From contig FN649750.1 in assembly GCA_000310025.1 (NCBI GenBank), forward strand, positions 828,723 through 892,722: DNA of 64,000 bases, given 5' to 3'. Under the pieces are notes generated by a model. It had not been told where the DNA came from, did not search any database, and saw only the letters and a list, made by a program, of their open reading frames with translations. The number at the start of each line of letters is the position of its first letter. The stretch's first letter is position 1. Source of the stretch: Ectocarpus siliculosus. Lineage: Eukaryota; Sar; Phaeophyceae; Ectocarpales; Ectocarpaceae. Both the position numbers and the translations under genes were made by a program. Shown here piece by piece: positions 43,749 to 55,698 of this stretch.

Positions 43749-45189
43749 AGTCTCGAACTACCACTGCTGCTGCTGCTCCCGGAGAAATACCTGTACAAGG
43801 CGGTGTCCAGTGCCAACGCATGTTTCGCTTTTCAAAAATTCCTGTTAAGCCGAGGTTGGCTGTAGGACGCGTACCGTGCTGTTGCTTGTTGGTTGTATTC
43901 GGCGAGCGAGGGCCGGTGTAACGACCCGAAGGTGGGAACCCAATGGATTTGTGGTGTGCATTCGTCGGTGGTGGGTGGGTGTTGTCGATCGCAGGCGGAG
44001 GGAAACGTGGGGGAATGATGCCACGGTAGGGAGATCACCTCTGCTCACACTACGGAGAGAGGCCATCTTGTACCTGTTGGCCGCGTCCTGGTTCGCCTTC
44101 CGATCGCCGAAACAGGACCACCGCGTGTGTTCCCCCGAAGGTGTGAGATGTCACCACAAGAAGGTACGTACCGTCGTGGGTGTCGGTACACGTTCATAAC
44201 GGCGCAGCTATGGAGGACCTGCAGTACCATTATTCCGTCTTGTGAATTGGGCACAAGTAAGAGAGATGTATACCCGTGCACACATACCTTGGGTCGTGAA
44301 GTTGGGCACAGCATGGGAGGCTGGGTGGAGTGTCTCCCCTCACCCTTTAGAGTGTCGGTTGTAAGGAGCGAGATTGGCACACACACGTAGTGAAATCCCC
44401 CCCTTAGTTGCTTGTGTCTTCGATAACCGCGACGAGGCTCTAGTTCTCTGGCCGTGCCGCCCCACCTCCGCCGTCTTTCACATGTTTCCAGAGTGTGCAA
44501 TGGGAATCCACGCTTCGGTTCAGCAGCGCGTGATTTGTTGTCCGGGGTTTTTTCCGGCTTTTTTAGTGTGTTGGTGTGCCTTACCGGCTAGTCAGGTGCC
44601 CGCTGTTCATCCGGGGGGGGGGGCGCAGATGTTGGTGTTCGTGCTGGATCAAGGATGAACTGGCGGTATGCGTCTTGTCTGTGCTTAGGTGTGAGTTTAT
44701 TGTCGTAGCACCGACCGAACTCGACGGCTGACGAGAATATGCTATGCGTGCGTGTTTTTCCGCGCGCCGTGCGATGCTGCGGCACATCCCCACGGGGGAC
44801 TCGGTGTCTCTAGAGACGAAAGCGTGTAGAAATGTTCGTAGCTCATAGCTACGATTGTTTTGAACGCCAATTTCCGCGAGAGGTTCGAAGGTTGGATTTG
44901 TTGTTGAAACCAAACCCTCGTCGCGAGGGTCTTGTTGCAGAGTGGATCCCGAGAGTGTTTGTTGTCTCATGCTTAGTGCCATTCCGTATGTTTTGTTGCA
45001 TTGTCTATCGCGGCGACCGCAACAAATGGCGAACTGAATCCAACCTTGGAACAAGAATCACGCACACCCTCCGATTTTTTCTCGTGGTGTTTCATTGGGA
45101 GCGCCATAGGGCACCATGCATGATCTCGATGCTTCTGGCTCTCCCAAGGAGCATCAACCAGGAGCGCCAGCGGTGCGCCATGTTTTTGT
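43749..45189. other. 3' flank of the ArfGAP gene
   Basis: No gene or known repeat recognised. Open frames on both strands are short or low quality. Confidence 0.4.
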
Positions 45190-45828
45190 ATCGTTTTATC
45201 AAATTTCATTGGTTCCAAGGAGCACTGGCGGACTCTCTGATGTGCACCATGGTGTCATGTTTTTTTTTGTTTTTTCCATGGAGCATCGTAAGAGGCATCT
45301 CAAGAAGCACAAACTCATGGGAATTTTCATGGTGCGCCACGGAACAATCTCATGGGGCCTCCTCGAGCACCACGAAATTGGGCATGGTTCCCATGGCGCA
45401 CCACGAAGCACCATAAAAGTCACCTAAAGAGCGCCATGAGAGGCGCCTAGTTTGTTCTCCACGCTGCTCCAAGGGAACCAATCGTGGGATGGAACTCATA
45501 TTGTTGTGGATTGGGCCGTAGTGGGTGCCAAATACACGCATTTGTAGTTATGATGCATGGCCGATCTCAAAAGAGACAAGGCACAAAAGAAGTCACTGTT
45601 CGCAGCTCCAACCGGAACAATATATTTAGACGGTGTCTTTTGATTGGTCAGCCGGCAAGCGCCAATCAATGAAAAAATGGATCATTTTCGGAGCGTGCGA
45701 TGACAACAGTCACTTCACCACACAGCAGGCCTCCTCCACCACCTATTTTTCCGAACAAGGTCATCCTGCCCACGCGGGAACACCATGCCCAAAACGGTGG
45801 TTCTATAAAGTAATATGTAAGCTTTCTG

Positions 45829-46250
45829 TCATGAAACATTCCATGAAATAATTTCACTCCTTGTCATGAAACATTTCCTGGGAAAATTAAAATTTCATGG
45901 AATGGACGTTCATGACATGCTTTCATGAACGCCCGTGAACGTTCATGAAACGTTTCATGAACGCCCATGAACGAACGTTTATGAAAGAACTTTTCATGGA
46001 CGCCCATTGGCGTTCATGAAATATTTCATGATAGCCCATGAACGATGGACGTTCATGAAATATTTCATGAAAGACCATGGACGTCCATGAAATGTTCCAT
46101 GGACGTTCATGAAACGTTTCATGAAAGGCCATGGACGTCCATGAAACATTTATGAACATCCATGAACGTTCATGAAATGTTCCATGAAAGCCCATAACCA
46201 TCAATGAAATGTTCCATGAACGCCCATGAAATGTTCCATGCATACCAAGA
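45829..46250. repeat. CATG-palindrome array, block 1
   Basis: About 420 bases consist of variants of CATGAACGTTCATGAAA and CATGAAATGTTTCATG. Almost every half-unit is centred on CATG or TTCATGAA, so the DNA is dense with overlapping short palindromes. Conceptual proteins from it are repetitive and not meaningful. Confidence 0.9.
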
Positions 46251-46273
46251 CTGAGAGAATTCGTGCAGTAGAT

Positions 46274-46573
46274 TGTTAAGGAGTGTGGCTGCTAACATGA
46301 GTACGGTACATCCTATTGTTCATAGGATGTGGGATGGTCAGGAGGTATTCCTTCTTGTACCCATACCCCCCCTTAGAATTTTCTACGCTGTGTGCCCCCT
46401 GAGATGAAGTTAAATCCCGACTTAATCTCAGATCCTTGCTGATCGTCTCTCAGCAATAATAAGCAATTATCCCATCTCTACGTGGCCGTGGACAAGAGTG
46501 TAGAGTGTCAACGACGGAACCTTCATCTACCTCTAAGAGCAAGCTACCGTCTACGGCTAAACTCCTTGAAACT
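46274..46573 (+). repeat. LTR related to the Ty3-NADAR element
   Basis: This 300-bp segment aligns with the LTR at 55807-56106 along its length, starting TGTTAAGGAGTGTGGCTGC. The three hairpins are kept at 46308-46330, 46400-46430 and 46436-46456. No internal retroviral sequence follows, so it may be a solo LTR or a remnant. A clear target duplication was not seen. Confidence 0.85.
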
Positions 46574-46794
46574 GGTTTAGGACAACGATGAGGTTGTTCA
46601 AGATCACGTAACATTGCATTCGTCATGGGGGCGCTTTGAAATGCAGCGCAATACTTCGGTAGGATGTGTGTGTGTAGACTAGATCCAGCTGCATGATTGC
46701 TGTATGCCATGATACGTAGATAGATGCGGTGGGATAAACGACGTTGTCATGAATGAACTGATGGTTTATCAGATGATTGTAATTGTAGCGAAAT
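46574..46794. other. Sequence after the LTR, unassigned
   Basis: About 220 bases of ordinary sequence between the LTR and the second CATG block. No feature recognised. Confidence 0.4.
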
Positions 46795-47525
46795 ATGGAA
46801 CATTTCATGGACTTCCGAGGAAATTTTCATGGAATTTCATGGAACTCCATGGAACTTTTCATGAAACTCCTTGGACTTTCATGAAACACTTCATGGCATT
46901 TCATGGACTTCCATGAAATACTTCATGAAGAGTTCCATGGAAGTTCATGGAACTCCATGGAACTTTTCATGAAACTCCTTGGACTTTCATGAAACATTTC
47001 ATGGCCTTTCGTGGAACTCCTTGGACTTCCATGAAATACTTCATGAAGAGTTCCATGGAGCTCCATGAACTTCCATCAATATTTTCATGGAACTCCTTGA
47101 ACTTCCATGAAGTATTTTGTGGAAGTCCAAGGAGTTCCATGAAAATTTTGATGGAATTGAAAGGATTTTCATGAAAAGATTCATGGAAGTCCATGGAGCT
47201 CCGTGGAAACAAGTAAAAAGTTTCTTGGAAGTCCAATGAAGCCCATGCGCACATTTCATGGACATCAATGTCCAACACAGCCAAGGCTCATTGTCGGCAT
47301 TTATCCACCAAGTTGGCGTCGTCACTGGAATATTTCTAGAACGTCCATGAAATGTTTCATAGACTTCCATGATGAAATATTTCATGGACTTCCACGGACT
47401 TCCATGGACTGGACATGGTGTCATGGAGTTCCATGGACTTCGTTTCATGGAAGTCCATGGAAGTCCATGGACTGGTTCCATGGAAATCCATGGAACTCCA
47501 TGGACTTCCATGAAATATTTCACTA
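46795..47525. repeat. CATG-palindrome array, block 2
   Basis: About 730 bases built from TTCCATGGAACTCC, TTCATGGAAGTCC and TTCATGAAA variants. The unit differs from block 1 by GGA/TCC in place of ACG/CGT, but uses the same CATG-centred design. A short non-repeat interruption lies near 47255-47335. Confidence 0.9.
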
Positions 47526-47944
47526 AAAAATACTATAATGTAGATGATTGCAATATTCAAGCGAGTAGTCGCGACTTAGGCTGAGGAATCGGCGCTTTCA
47601 ACATGGTACCACTCACTACGAACGCACCACGACCTGTCCTGTCCCTTCTGATATACTTCGAAGTGTAGACGAGTGTTATGGGTGTGATTTATCATTGCAA
47701 GAGGAAACAACGGTGATCCATGTTTGTCGCAATGTTCCGCCGTCTTCTAGACTAATGGTAACTATTGCGCCGATGAACAGTGATTTTGTGTTGCGACTCT
47801 GTTCGGCGAGATGTTGCAGCGAACGTGTGGTTGATTGTTGAGTAAGAAATGCGCCCTCTAACGACAAGAAGATCTTAATTGGACTCGTGCGGGATAACGA
47901 GCAGGCAGTAGGAGAGACTTTGGCAATACAATATACTAGGGATA

Positions 47945-49890
47945 CTAGGGTTAAGGATTGGCCCCCAGCCCCCCAATGGGGCTGTGGGCCAACGTCCAGG
48001 ACGGATGGTGGTGAGTGTCCGGGAGGACGGAAAGAAGAAGAAGAAGGGAAGAGGATTTGTAAGGGCGGGAAGAAGGGACGGTGTTGGGAGAGGCAAGGAA
48101 GTGATGAAGAATTTCGGCACTCGACGAGCGCGCGGTCCCGTCGGGGGTGAAAGGAACATGTCAGTCCGTAGTCTTGTCTATCGGAATCGAAAAGCCGAAA
48201 AATGGAGACCTCGTGTATACATTATGTACACAACGACGGAGAAGGCCGACGAGGAAGTGTTATGGTATTTGGAGGTAGACATGTGATAGTGGTTGATCAT
48301 GGTTATTTGGCGCCGTCGGATGCTATGACGTGACGTCATGCTAGATCAGGGCTTTATGCCAAGACATGTGCCCTTCTGTTCAGTGTGTGCGTACAGGCGA
48401 TCTTGATCGTGTGTGCGTGGGATATTGTGAGTTGGCTTGGAAAGCGTTAATCAAGAGAAAGAGAACAACGGAAAGCAACAACAACCTGCTACTGTGGTCG
48501 GACAAGAGAGTTCCACAGAGCTCAAAGGTGATTGATTCTGAAGGAAGGGGTCAAATACCATTACAGAAGGTACGAAGAGAGGAAATTGCACCCCACACGT
48601 TCGAACTCGGGGTGAAAACCCCCGCAAGGATGGAGTGCGAAGGGAACAAAAAAAAACGGAGACGTCGACGTTTGTTTGCGTCGTGGAGCGATCCTTCTGT
48701 ATATCGCAGGTACTCACCAACGCAAGACGGGGAGGTAAAATACCCATCGTGAAAGTCAAAGCGCAGGTCATAGCTGCATATGACTCATGCGCAGAGAAGT
48801 TACCACACGGAGACTTATCAACAAGAAGTTTGAAGGCCGGCTGAGAAGGTTTGAAGACACAAACACTTACGCGGCGACGATGGCAAGCGCAACGTCAAAA
48901 CTTCACAAGAAGAAAAGTGCAAACAAAAAAAGAAAAGGCCGGATGGCGACCTATGGCTCTCTCTCTCAGAATGAAGGGATTCCCACAATTTCCAACAGGT
49001 AGTCCACAAGTATCGAGGAGGACGTCGGAACGGTTTTTAATGTGGAGACAACAGCAACAACAACAACGATGAAGGTCGACCCGTCCTGCGTCGTTCAGTG
49101 TGTGTAAAATGATAAATGCAAAAGATGTACTGCGTAAAGATCCAGCGGTCTTTTTCGGCAGTGGCAAAGAAATATGCGACCACATGCCGCGAAAAAAAAA
49201 AAAGTTGAGCGGGATACTCTATTATAGTAAATAGAACACCTCCTTCTCTGTTGGTGCAGGCAGGTTTGCTTCCACAACCCGGGAGTCCAACCCACTCTTG
49301 TATTTCGGCCTACAAGACTCCAATCGACACAAGCACCGGTAGGAGAGTGCGTGGGAGATGCCGTGACAGCGCAACTCCACTCTCCTACGACATCTATGTA
49401 CAGTAGTACTGCTGTCGTTGTACCACCATGTGGAAGATCTCCGAGGGGTCCTCCTGCCGCGCGGTAACGACAACATGGCGAGAGCTCTACGTGTACCTGT
49501 CGTCGACACATGTGGCAGCCGCGCGACACACGAACGGGTGTTTGCATCGCACTGTACTATGCTTCGCCGTGGCAGGAAGTATCCCATCCAGTTAGGTCGT
49601 TGCGGTAGTACGCGGACGTCGTTCGGCGTCTAGTCCATACTGCTGTTGCAAAAACACAGAATCGAGCTATGCATGAAATGTTTTGCTCTGGTTCACTTTT
49701 GCCTGCACAACCCGAGAATCCCACTGCTGTATCTCGACCTACAAGACTCCAATCAACAAACCAGCACTGGCAGTAGTGCGTGGAAGATGCTGTGACAGCA
49801 CAACTGAGTCGACACTCGTATGACTTCCATGTACAGTCCGCGTCTGGTCCATACTGCTGTAGAAATACAAAAATCGAGCCATCTTTTTTT
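47945..49890 (-). mobile_element. Helitron-like element, minus orientation
   Basis: The left limit is the Helitron 3' terminus (hairpin, then CTAG, next to T in element orientation). The body matches 9985-11373 inverted, and also the flanks of the nested LTR element at 8197-8271, which confirms that insertion. The family has an internal duplication: the CAGCAGTATGGAC motif recurs near 49635 and 49850. The 5' end is not resolved and lies near 49890. No helicase is encoded. Confidence 0.7.
48366..49070 (+). pseudogene. Exon-like fragments inside the Helitron, possibly captured
   Basis: Read against the element's orientation, the sequence contains KIPIVKVKAQVIAAYDSCAE and LINKKFEGRLRRFED followed by a Lys-rich stretch, with AG/GT borders nearby (for example ATCGCAG then GTACTC near 48710). 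The same segment is present, diverged, at 10740-10960. I do not recognise the source gene. Helitrons often carry captured host exons. Confidence 0.35.
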
Positions 49891-49912
49891 AATTTTTTTC
49901 CATACTAATAAC

Positions 49913-50020
49913 AGGAAGGTTTGTTCGTCGAAGCAGATAGAATAAACTGGTGTTTATTTTGTAACAGTCGAATTAGAATTTGGCTTCATTTTCTACCGGA
50001 AACCCAGGGTCACGGTGTTT
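49913..50020 (+). repeat. Left terminal direct repeat of the tyrosine-recombinase element
   Basis: 108 bases matching 55699-55806. After 50020 the sequence continues GGAATTATTAG, which is the predicted continuation of the interrupted right copy. Confidence 0.85.
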
Positions 50021-50227
50021 GGAATTATTAGTCTATAGTTGGGGGTGTCATTCCGTGATCGAGTCCACGCAGGGGCTGTAGCAAAGTCGGGTAACGTGTG
50101 ACAGCTACAGAGCGCGTGAAGCAACGGAAGGACAGCAGCAGCCGCCTAACGCAGTAGCGGCGGCAGTTTAGAAAAGGGCGGGACGGGACACGGCGCAAGC
50201 ATTGGGGAAGCGACCAGCACGCGACTC

Positions 50228-50240
50228 TCCATATAAAGGT
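50228..50240 (+). promoter_or_regulatory. TATA-box candidate
   Basis: CCATATAAAGG lies about 210 bases inside the left terminal repeat and upstream of the repeats and ORFs. Its position fits the element's promoter; no start-site data are available. Confidence 0.45.
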
Positions 50241-50344
50241 GTGTACTCGTGTCCAACATCCATCGTGTCGGCCGTGTTCCTATTCGCGTCCCGCTACTCT
50301 TGTGACCTCACCGCTGCGTGCATTTAGCACGAGGGGGGAGGGTG

Positions 50345-50683
50345 CAGTAAGATAAGCGGCGGCAAGCCACCGCAGTCTCGCTCGCCGCGCCGCTCAGATA
50401 GGTCCCTTCCCAAACATGGGATGCGGTTCATCCCAACCGAGACGTACTCTCGCTGAAGAAAAAAAAAATGCCGTTCGTCCCAACCGAGACGTACTCTCGC
50501 TGAAGAAAAAAAAATTAGATAAGCGGCGGCAAGCCACCGCAGTCTCGCTCGCCGCGCCGCTCAGATAGATCCCTTCCCAAACATGGGATGCGGTTCATCC
50601 CAACCGAGACGTACTCTCGCTGAAGAAAAAAAATGCGGTTTGTCCCAACCGAGACGTACTCTCGCTGAAGAAAAAAAAATTCA
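50345..50683. repeat. Tandem duplication, unit about 165 bp, with internal 50-bp doublet
   Basis: The block starting GATAAGCGGCGGCAAGCC occurs at about 50352 and 50517. Each block ends with two copies of a segment containing CCAACCGAGACGTACTCTCG and a poly-A run. Confidence 0.9.
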
Positions 50684-51494
50684 ACGGCAAAAAGAAAGAG
50701 CGGGGCCTGTTGTATGGTCGCACGCTGACTTGTCGCGGTTGATAGCAGCCATTGTACTGCACGGGGTGGAGGAACCCTGCGGCATCGGACATAACCAATC
50801 CACCCGCGGCAGTAGGGCATGATGCTGTCACGAGTATGCACATGAGGCAGGTGCCTTGTTTTCTGTTTCCCCCGGCTTACTAGGGACTACTTGCCGGTAC
50901 AATCTTGTCTGTGCCGCGCACAGAGGGGCATATAGCTGAAGGAATCGACGATAATATGCCCACTCACGTAAGCAATCGTCTCCACGGATGGTATCGACAA
51001 GTCCCCACTGATGGTATCGACAAGTCCCATGGCATACAAAGCGGCCGCATACGTAATCGGAAAGTGCATTCAACAGCATTCACGGGAACGGATAAAAGCA
51101 AAAACACATGCATGCGAGAGAAAGACTCAAAGAAAAAGACTGAAAAACAAAGAAGACGAGAAAAAAAAACGAGACAGCGAACTACGTGCTGTATGCATAA
51201 GGAAAAAGAAGATGAGAAAAAAACAGGGGGGGGAGGTGAAAGTGACACGCGAGGTTCGAACTCGCGAGGAACGTCAGGTAGCGATACATGTGAGTGCATC
51301 ACGGTCTCGAGGGGCATCACGTCAAATTTATTGCCGCTGTGACACAAACCTTCTATAAGAATACGTCACGTCCATCGACGATTAAGCGACCAAAAACGCC
51401 CGGACAGCAATTGATGCATGCCAAAAACTCGTCAACCTGCCGTAGGATTGTCTATGCGGAAGTGATCTCAATGAAAAAAAAAAAAACAAGGACA

Positions 51495-52925
51495 CGCACC
51501 AGCACGGGACGCGCCAATAGTGGAAGCACTCGTCCGTGCTGTTGGCGAGTGGAAGTTAACCGATCTCAACGCAACGAAACACGAAGTCATACATGTATCA
51601 GCACGGGATGCGCCAATGAGTGGAAGCACCCGCGCTGTTGGCGAGTAGAGTTAACCGAATTCAACGCAGCGGTAGAAAAATACCACAAATCATGCATCAG
51701 TACGGGACGCGCCAATGAGTGGAAGCACCCGTGCTGCATATGTGATGTCAGCCTCAGCACGGGACGCGCCAATGAGTGGAAGCACTCGTGCTGTTGGTGA
51801 GTAGAGTTAACCGATCTCAAAAAGAAAGAACAAAACGCCGTACATGTATCAGCACGGGACGCGCCAATGAGTGGAAGCACCCGCGCTGTTGGCGAGTAGA
51901 GTTAACCGAATTCAACGCAGCGGTAGGAAATACCACAAATCATGCATCAGTACGGGACGCGCCAATGAGTGGAAGCACCCGTGCTGCATATGTGTTGTCA
52001 GCCTCAGCACGGGACGCGCCAACGAGTGGAAGCACTCGTGCTGTTGGCGAGTAGAGTTAACCGATCTCAAAAAGAAAGAACAAAACGCCGTACACGTATC
52101 AGCACGGGACGCGCCAATGAGTGGACGCACCCGTGCTGTTGGCGAGTAGAGTTAACCGAATTCAACGCATCGAAAACGAAGTCGTACACGTATCAGTACG
52201 GGACGCGCCAATGAGTGCTGTTGGCGAGTAGAGTTAACCGATCTCAAAAAGAAAGAACAAAACGCCGTACACGTATCAGCACGGGACGCGCCAATGAGTG
52301 GACGCACCCGTGCTGTTGGCGAGTAGAATTAACCGATCTCCACGCATCGAAAACGAAGTCGTACACGTATCAGTACGGGACGCGCCAATGAGTGGAAGCA
52401 CCCGTGCTGCATATGTGTTGTCAGTTTCAGCAAGGGACGCGCCAATGAGTGCTGTTGGCGAGTAGAGTTAACCGATCTCAAAAAGAAAGAACAAAAACGC
52501 CGTACACGTATCAGTACGGGACGCGCCAATGAGTGGACGCACCCGTGCTGTTGGCGAGTAGAATTAACCGATCTCCACGCATCGAAAACGAAGTCATTCA
52601 CGTATCAGTACGGGACGCGCCAATGAGTGGAAGCACCCGTGCTCATATGTGTTGTCAGTTTCAGCAAGGGACGCGCCAATGAGTGGAAGCACCCGCGCTG
52701 CGTACAAGTATCAGTACGGGTCGCGCCAATGAGTGGAAGCACCCGTGCTGCATATGTGCTGTCAGTTTCAGCGAGGGACGCGCCAATGAGTGGAAGCACC
52801 CGCGCTGTTGGCAAGTGGAGTTCACCGTATCCAACGCATCGAAAAAAAAAAAAAAAAAACAATTATCAGCACGGGACGCGCCAATGAGTGGAAGCACCCG
52901 TGCCGATGGCGAACCGGGGTTCACC
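51495..52925. repeat. Hairpin-forming satellite, about 18 units
   Basis: GGGACGCGCCAATGAGTGGA or a one- to three-base variant occurs about 18 times. In the complete form each unit is a stem-loop: CAGCACGGG pairs with CCCGTGCTG across a 21-base loop containing CCAAT. Units are separated by several alternating spacers (for example TTGGCGAGTAGAGTTAACCG and AAAAGAAAGAACAAAACGCC), giving a higher-order pattern. Spacers repeat, so this is not a CRISPR array. Confidence 0.93.
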
Positions 52926-53196
52926 GAATCCAAGAAAATATATGTATAAAAAAAAAAAAAAGAGAAACCATCGCTAGTGTTCCAAAGAGAGAAATATTCG
53001 GGATTGGTCGACGTCCGGTGACCGTAGCGTCAGCAGCAATAATCACTCCGTTCAATCCACAGGCGTCGAGAACGAACTAACGCGAGCTCGCGATATAACA
53101 ACGCGTCGTTCTGGGCCCGACGAAAACCCACGTCAGATAGTTTCGCCCGAAGATAGGATTTGTAGACCATTCTAACTGCAGATCCAGGCGCGCGAT

Positions 53197-54195
53197 CGAC
53201 TACGCCCACGATGAAGAGGAAAAGAAGTGTTCCCGCAACGCCGCCCTGACGCTCGCCCGCCGCCTGCCGCCGGTCCGCTGCTTATACGACTCCAACCGCG
53301 ACCAGATGCCGACACGGGCCTCCACGCGGAGCGGCAGGGCAGCGGGTGGGCAAGCAGGGCGAGGTCGGGCGGCGACACCTTCGACACCACGCACGAGGAG
53401 GTCTACCGCGCGATCGGTGGCGAGCTCGACGGCTCGCCCCTCGACGCGCAGCGGATCACGTACTCCCGCGAGGCGTCGAGCGGTATCCTCCTCGCGAGCG
53501 CCAGGGACAGGCACCCGCGGCGACCCGCTGATGAGACTGAGCTCGCTTCTCTCCGCGGGCTGGTGGACGGCCTGAGGGAGGAGCTGCAGCGGAAGCGCGA
53601 TGAGGCTGCCGGCGATCGCCAGCAGCTTCAAGCAACGATCGACGACCTGATCGCCACCCAAGCAGCAGGACCTGGCCTTCCGGGGGGGGGTGCAACTGGT
53701 GGGCACAACCGCCCCACCATCGGCCTCTCGGGCCCCCGCTACACCCAGCGCCGAGGCGGCTAAGGCTACGGCAAAGGATAGAGCGCGGATGTGGGGGGAC
53801 CTCCGCCGGGTAAAAGCGTGGCTCATCCTGGGGTGGCCTCCGGCAGTTTCAAAACTGTCGCAGATGGAGTGGCAATCCTTGCTTCGCAAAGGCGTCCTGG
53901 TGACAGAGAAAGTGGCGGCATCGCTCGACACGCTCGTGGTTACTGCTTCGCCTTCAACTCGTCGTCCGGTTGCCATGATCGTAACTGCCCACCATCCACG
54001 CCCAGAACCCTTCCCACGCTAGGCGCGGAGCGTCCGAAACTCCGGCAACCGGCGCGCGCGGCGTTGGCCACGGCAACGGGGGAGGGCGCGGAGGAGAGGC
54101 GCGCGCCGCTGGCGAGGGCGGCGCGAGACCCAAGGCCGCTGGCTTCTTCACCCACGGGAAAGACAAATAGGGGTGCGGGCTCTCCCGCGTAGCGG
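53197..54195 (+). pseudogene. Gag-like ORF1 of the tyrosine-recombinase element
   Basis: A frame from about 53197 encodes a basic N-terminus, then THEEVYRAIGGEL and a coiled coil (LASLRGLVDGLREELQRKRD). At an eight-G run (53683-53690) the frame shifts. Another frame from 53791 has CFAFNSSSGCHDRNC, a Cys-rich motif like the zinc finger that follows the helical region in such proteins, though the last ligand is not obvious. Frameshifts make it non-functional as read, unless the G-run is an assembly error. Confidence 0.5.
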
Positions 54196-54263
54196 GGGGG
54201 CCTACCTCGGATGGCAGCGCACCTGCGGCTAAATCGAACGGCAGCACGCCGGTCTACACGAGG

Positions 54264-55419
54264 TTGGCTCCAGGGCTATCAGCAGGTTCAGGACCCGGGA
54301 CAGGCAGGACGGGACTTTGTTACCGACGTCTTGGCATGCAGCTCGTCGAGCACTCAGTTGCGTCTTCGTCTAGAAGGACTTACACGTCAGGCTTCAACTC
54401 TTGGTGCACGTTTCGCAGGCTGACGGAGAAGCCCAAGTTCCTAGGGCAACGTGCCGGGGACCTTCATGTGTGGGAGTTGATAGACTTCGTAGCCTGGTGT
54501 TTCGAGTCTGAGGGTAATCTAGCGAGTACAATATCCGGAAAACTCACGGCTGTACAACATTTTCATAGGCTGGAAGCTTCTGTCGAGCTAGACTTGTCGT
54601 CTCCGATGTTGAAATGTGCGCTAAGGGGGATTGCGAGGAACCACGTGGCTGTGGGGACGATACGCCGTGTGCGCCCTGCCTGTGTCTTGGCGTATGCTGC
54701 TGGACGGGGAAAGCGCAAGCCAGAACTGGGGGGAAGGGGGCAGAGTGATGTGGCTGTGTCTGTGCTTGTCCTATCTCTTTATCACACGGTCTGATGAGGT
54801 GTTCGCGAATGATGCGGGCAGGGTGCATGAGGCACACTGTCTTACGAGGGCGGACGTAGCATTGTTTGCTGGCGAGACGCAATTAGTCTTTAGTCACTAT
54901 CGTAGAGCAGACCGTGTCGAAATGAGGTTTAGAGGGCACAAGGCCGATCAAGAGCAGAAAGGAAACATACGGGTTCGTACGCGAGACGAAGTCACCGGAC
55001 CGCAGTCAGGTGTGAGAGCACGCGGCGGCGCGGTGGCTCTTGTGGTGGAGCTGTTATCGTGTCATGCGACGTTGCCTGACTCCGCACCGTTGGCTTCGTA
55101 CCGTAGTGGAAGAGCAGTGAGAGTAGTGAGGTATACTGCTGCCCTCCGTGCAGTCAGAGAAGTGGTAGCGAAGTCGGGGCGTAACCCCCAGGAGTACGCG
55201 TTGCACTCGTTGCGAATTGGAGGCGCGACGGCTCTTGCATCGGGCGGAGACATCGCAGAACGAGTGATTCAGAGAGAAGGGAAGTGGAGGTCGGATGCAT
55301 ACAAGCCGTACGCGCGAAACAATGTAGAGGATTCGCGGCGAGTGTCACGGAAACTTACAGACGGCAGTAGGATCGTATCGAGACAGCCGGGGGAGGGGAC
55401 CGTCTGGGGGAACGGATAG
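54264..55419 (+). pseudogene. Tyrosine recombinase with one frameshift
   Basis: The N-terminal core-binding domain is at 54330-54670 (RRTYTSGFNSWCTF to LKCALRGIARNH). A one-base insertion near 54678 moves the frame, and the catalytic domain continues to the stop at 55417-55419. It contains the first catalytic Arg in TRSDEV, HSLRIGGAT (the HxxR box), a Trp in GKWRSDAY in place of the second His, and a candidate nucleophile Tyr in YKPYAR. This is the layout of eukaryotic tyrosine-recombinase transposons. All catalytic positions are kept, so loss of function is recent or the indel is a sequencing error. Confidence 0.8.
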
Positions 55420-55698
55420 TTGACTTATTCGGTGGTCGTCCAGAAACTGACCTCGATGTGGGTGTTGTAGAATGGTGTGTACCATTTGAGGACTTGGTCA
55501 GTTTTGGGACTCCTGCGTTTGCAGTCGTAGTCCCCCGGCTAGTATTTGTGGGGAGAGAGATGGATTTGTAAGAGTTGACGCCGGCCTTTGCAGCTAACGC
55601 GGCCGGAGAGACGATGAGCGTTTCGTGCGTCTCTCTCCCCAACACGTAGCCTAGAAACCGAAGAAATAATGAAGCAATTCGAAAGAAAACAAAATAAA
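55420..55698. other. 3' untranslated region of the tyrosine-recombinase element
   Basis: Non-coding. It holds inverted GGGGAGAGAGA and TCTCTCTCCCC stretches (near 55550 and 55630) that could form a terminator-like stem enclosing about 65 bases. It ends in an A-rich run before the right terminal repeat. Confidence 0.4.

Larger units (their letters stand above)
45190..47944 (+). mobile_element. Element A, copy 4, truncated
   Basis: It matches copy 3 from 28040 on, including the promoter-like CCAAT pair (45650) and the ATG at 45785. After about 45815 it is interrupted by CATG-palindrome arrays and an LTR, and resumes near 47550 with CAATATTCAAGCGAGTAG. It stops at 47944, where a Helitron has inserted. 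The first exon donor has lost four bases (ACGGTGG instead of ACGGTGAGG). Confidence 0.6.

Noticed and set aside
45923-47526. His/Met/Ser-rich open frames
   Set aside because: Products of the CATG-palindrome arrays, open on both strands because of the repeat.
51495-52925. CRISPR-like array
   Set aside because: The repeats are regular and palindromic, but the spacers recur and vary in length, there are no cas genes, and the context is a eukaryotic transposon.
53200-53976. 258-residue minus-strand ORF
   Set aside because: Antisense to the Gag-like ORF1 of the tyrosine-recombinase element; the plus strand has the coiled coil and Cys-rich motif.
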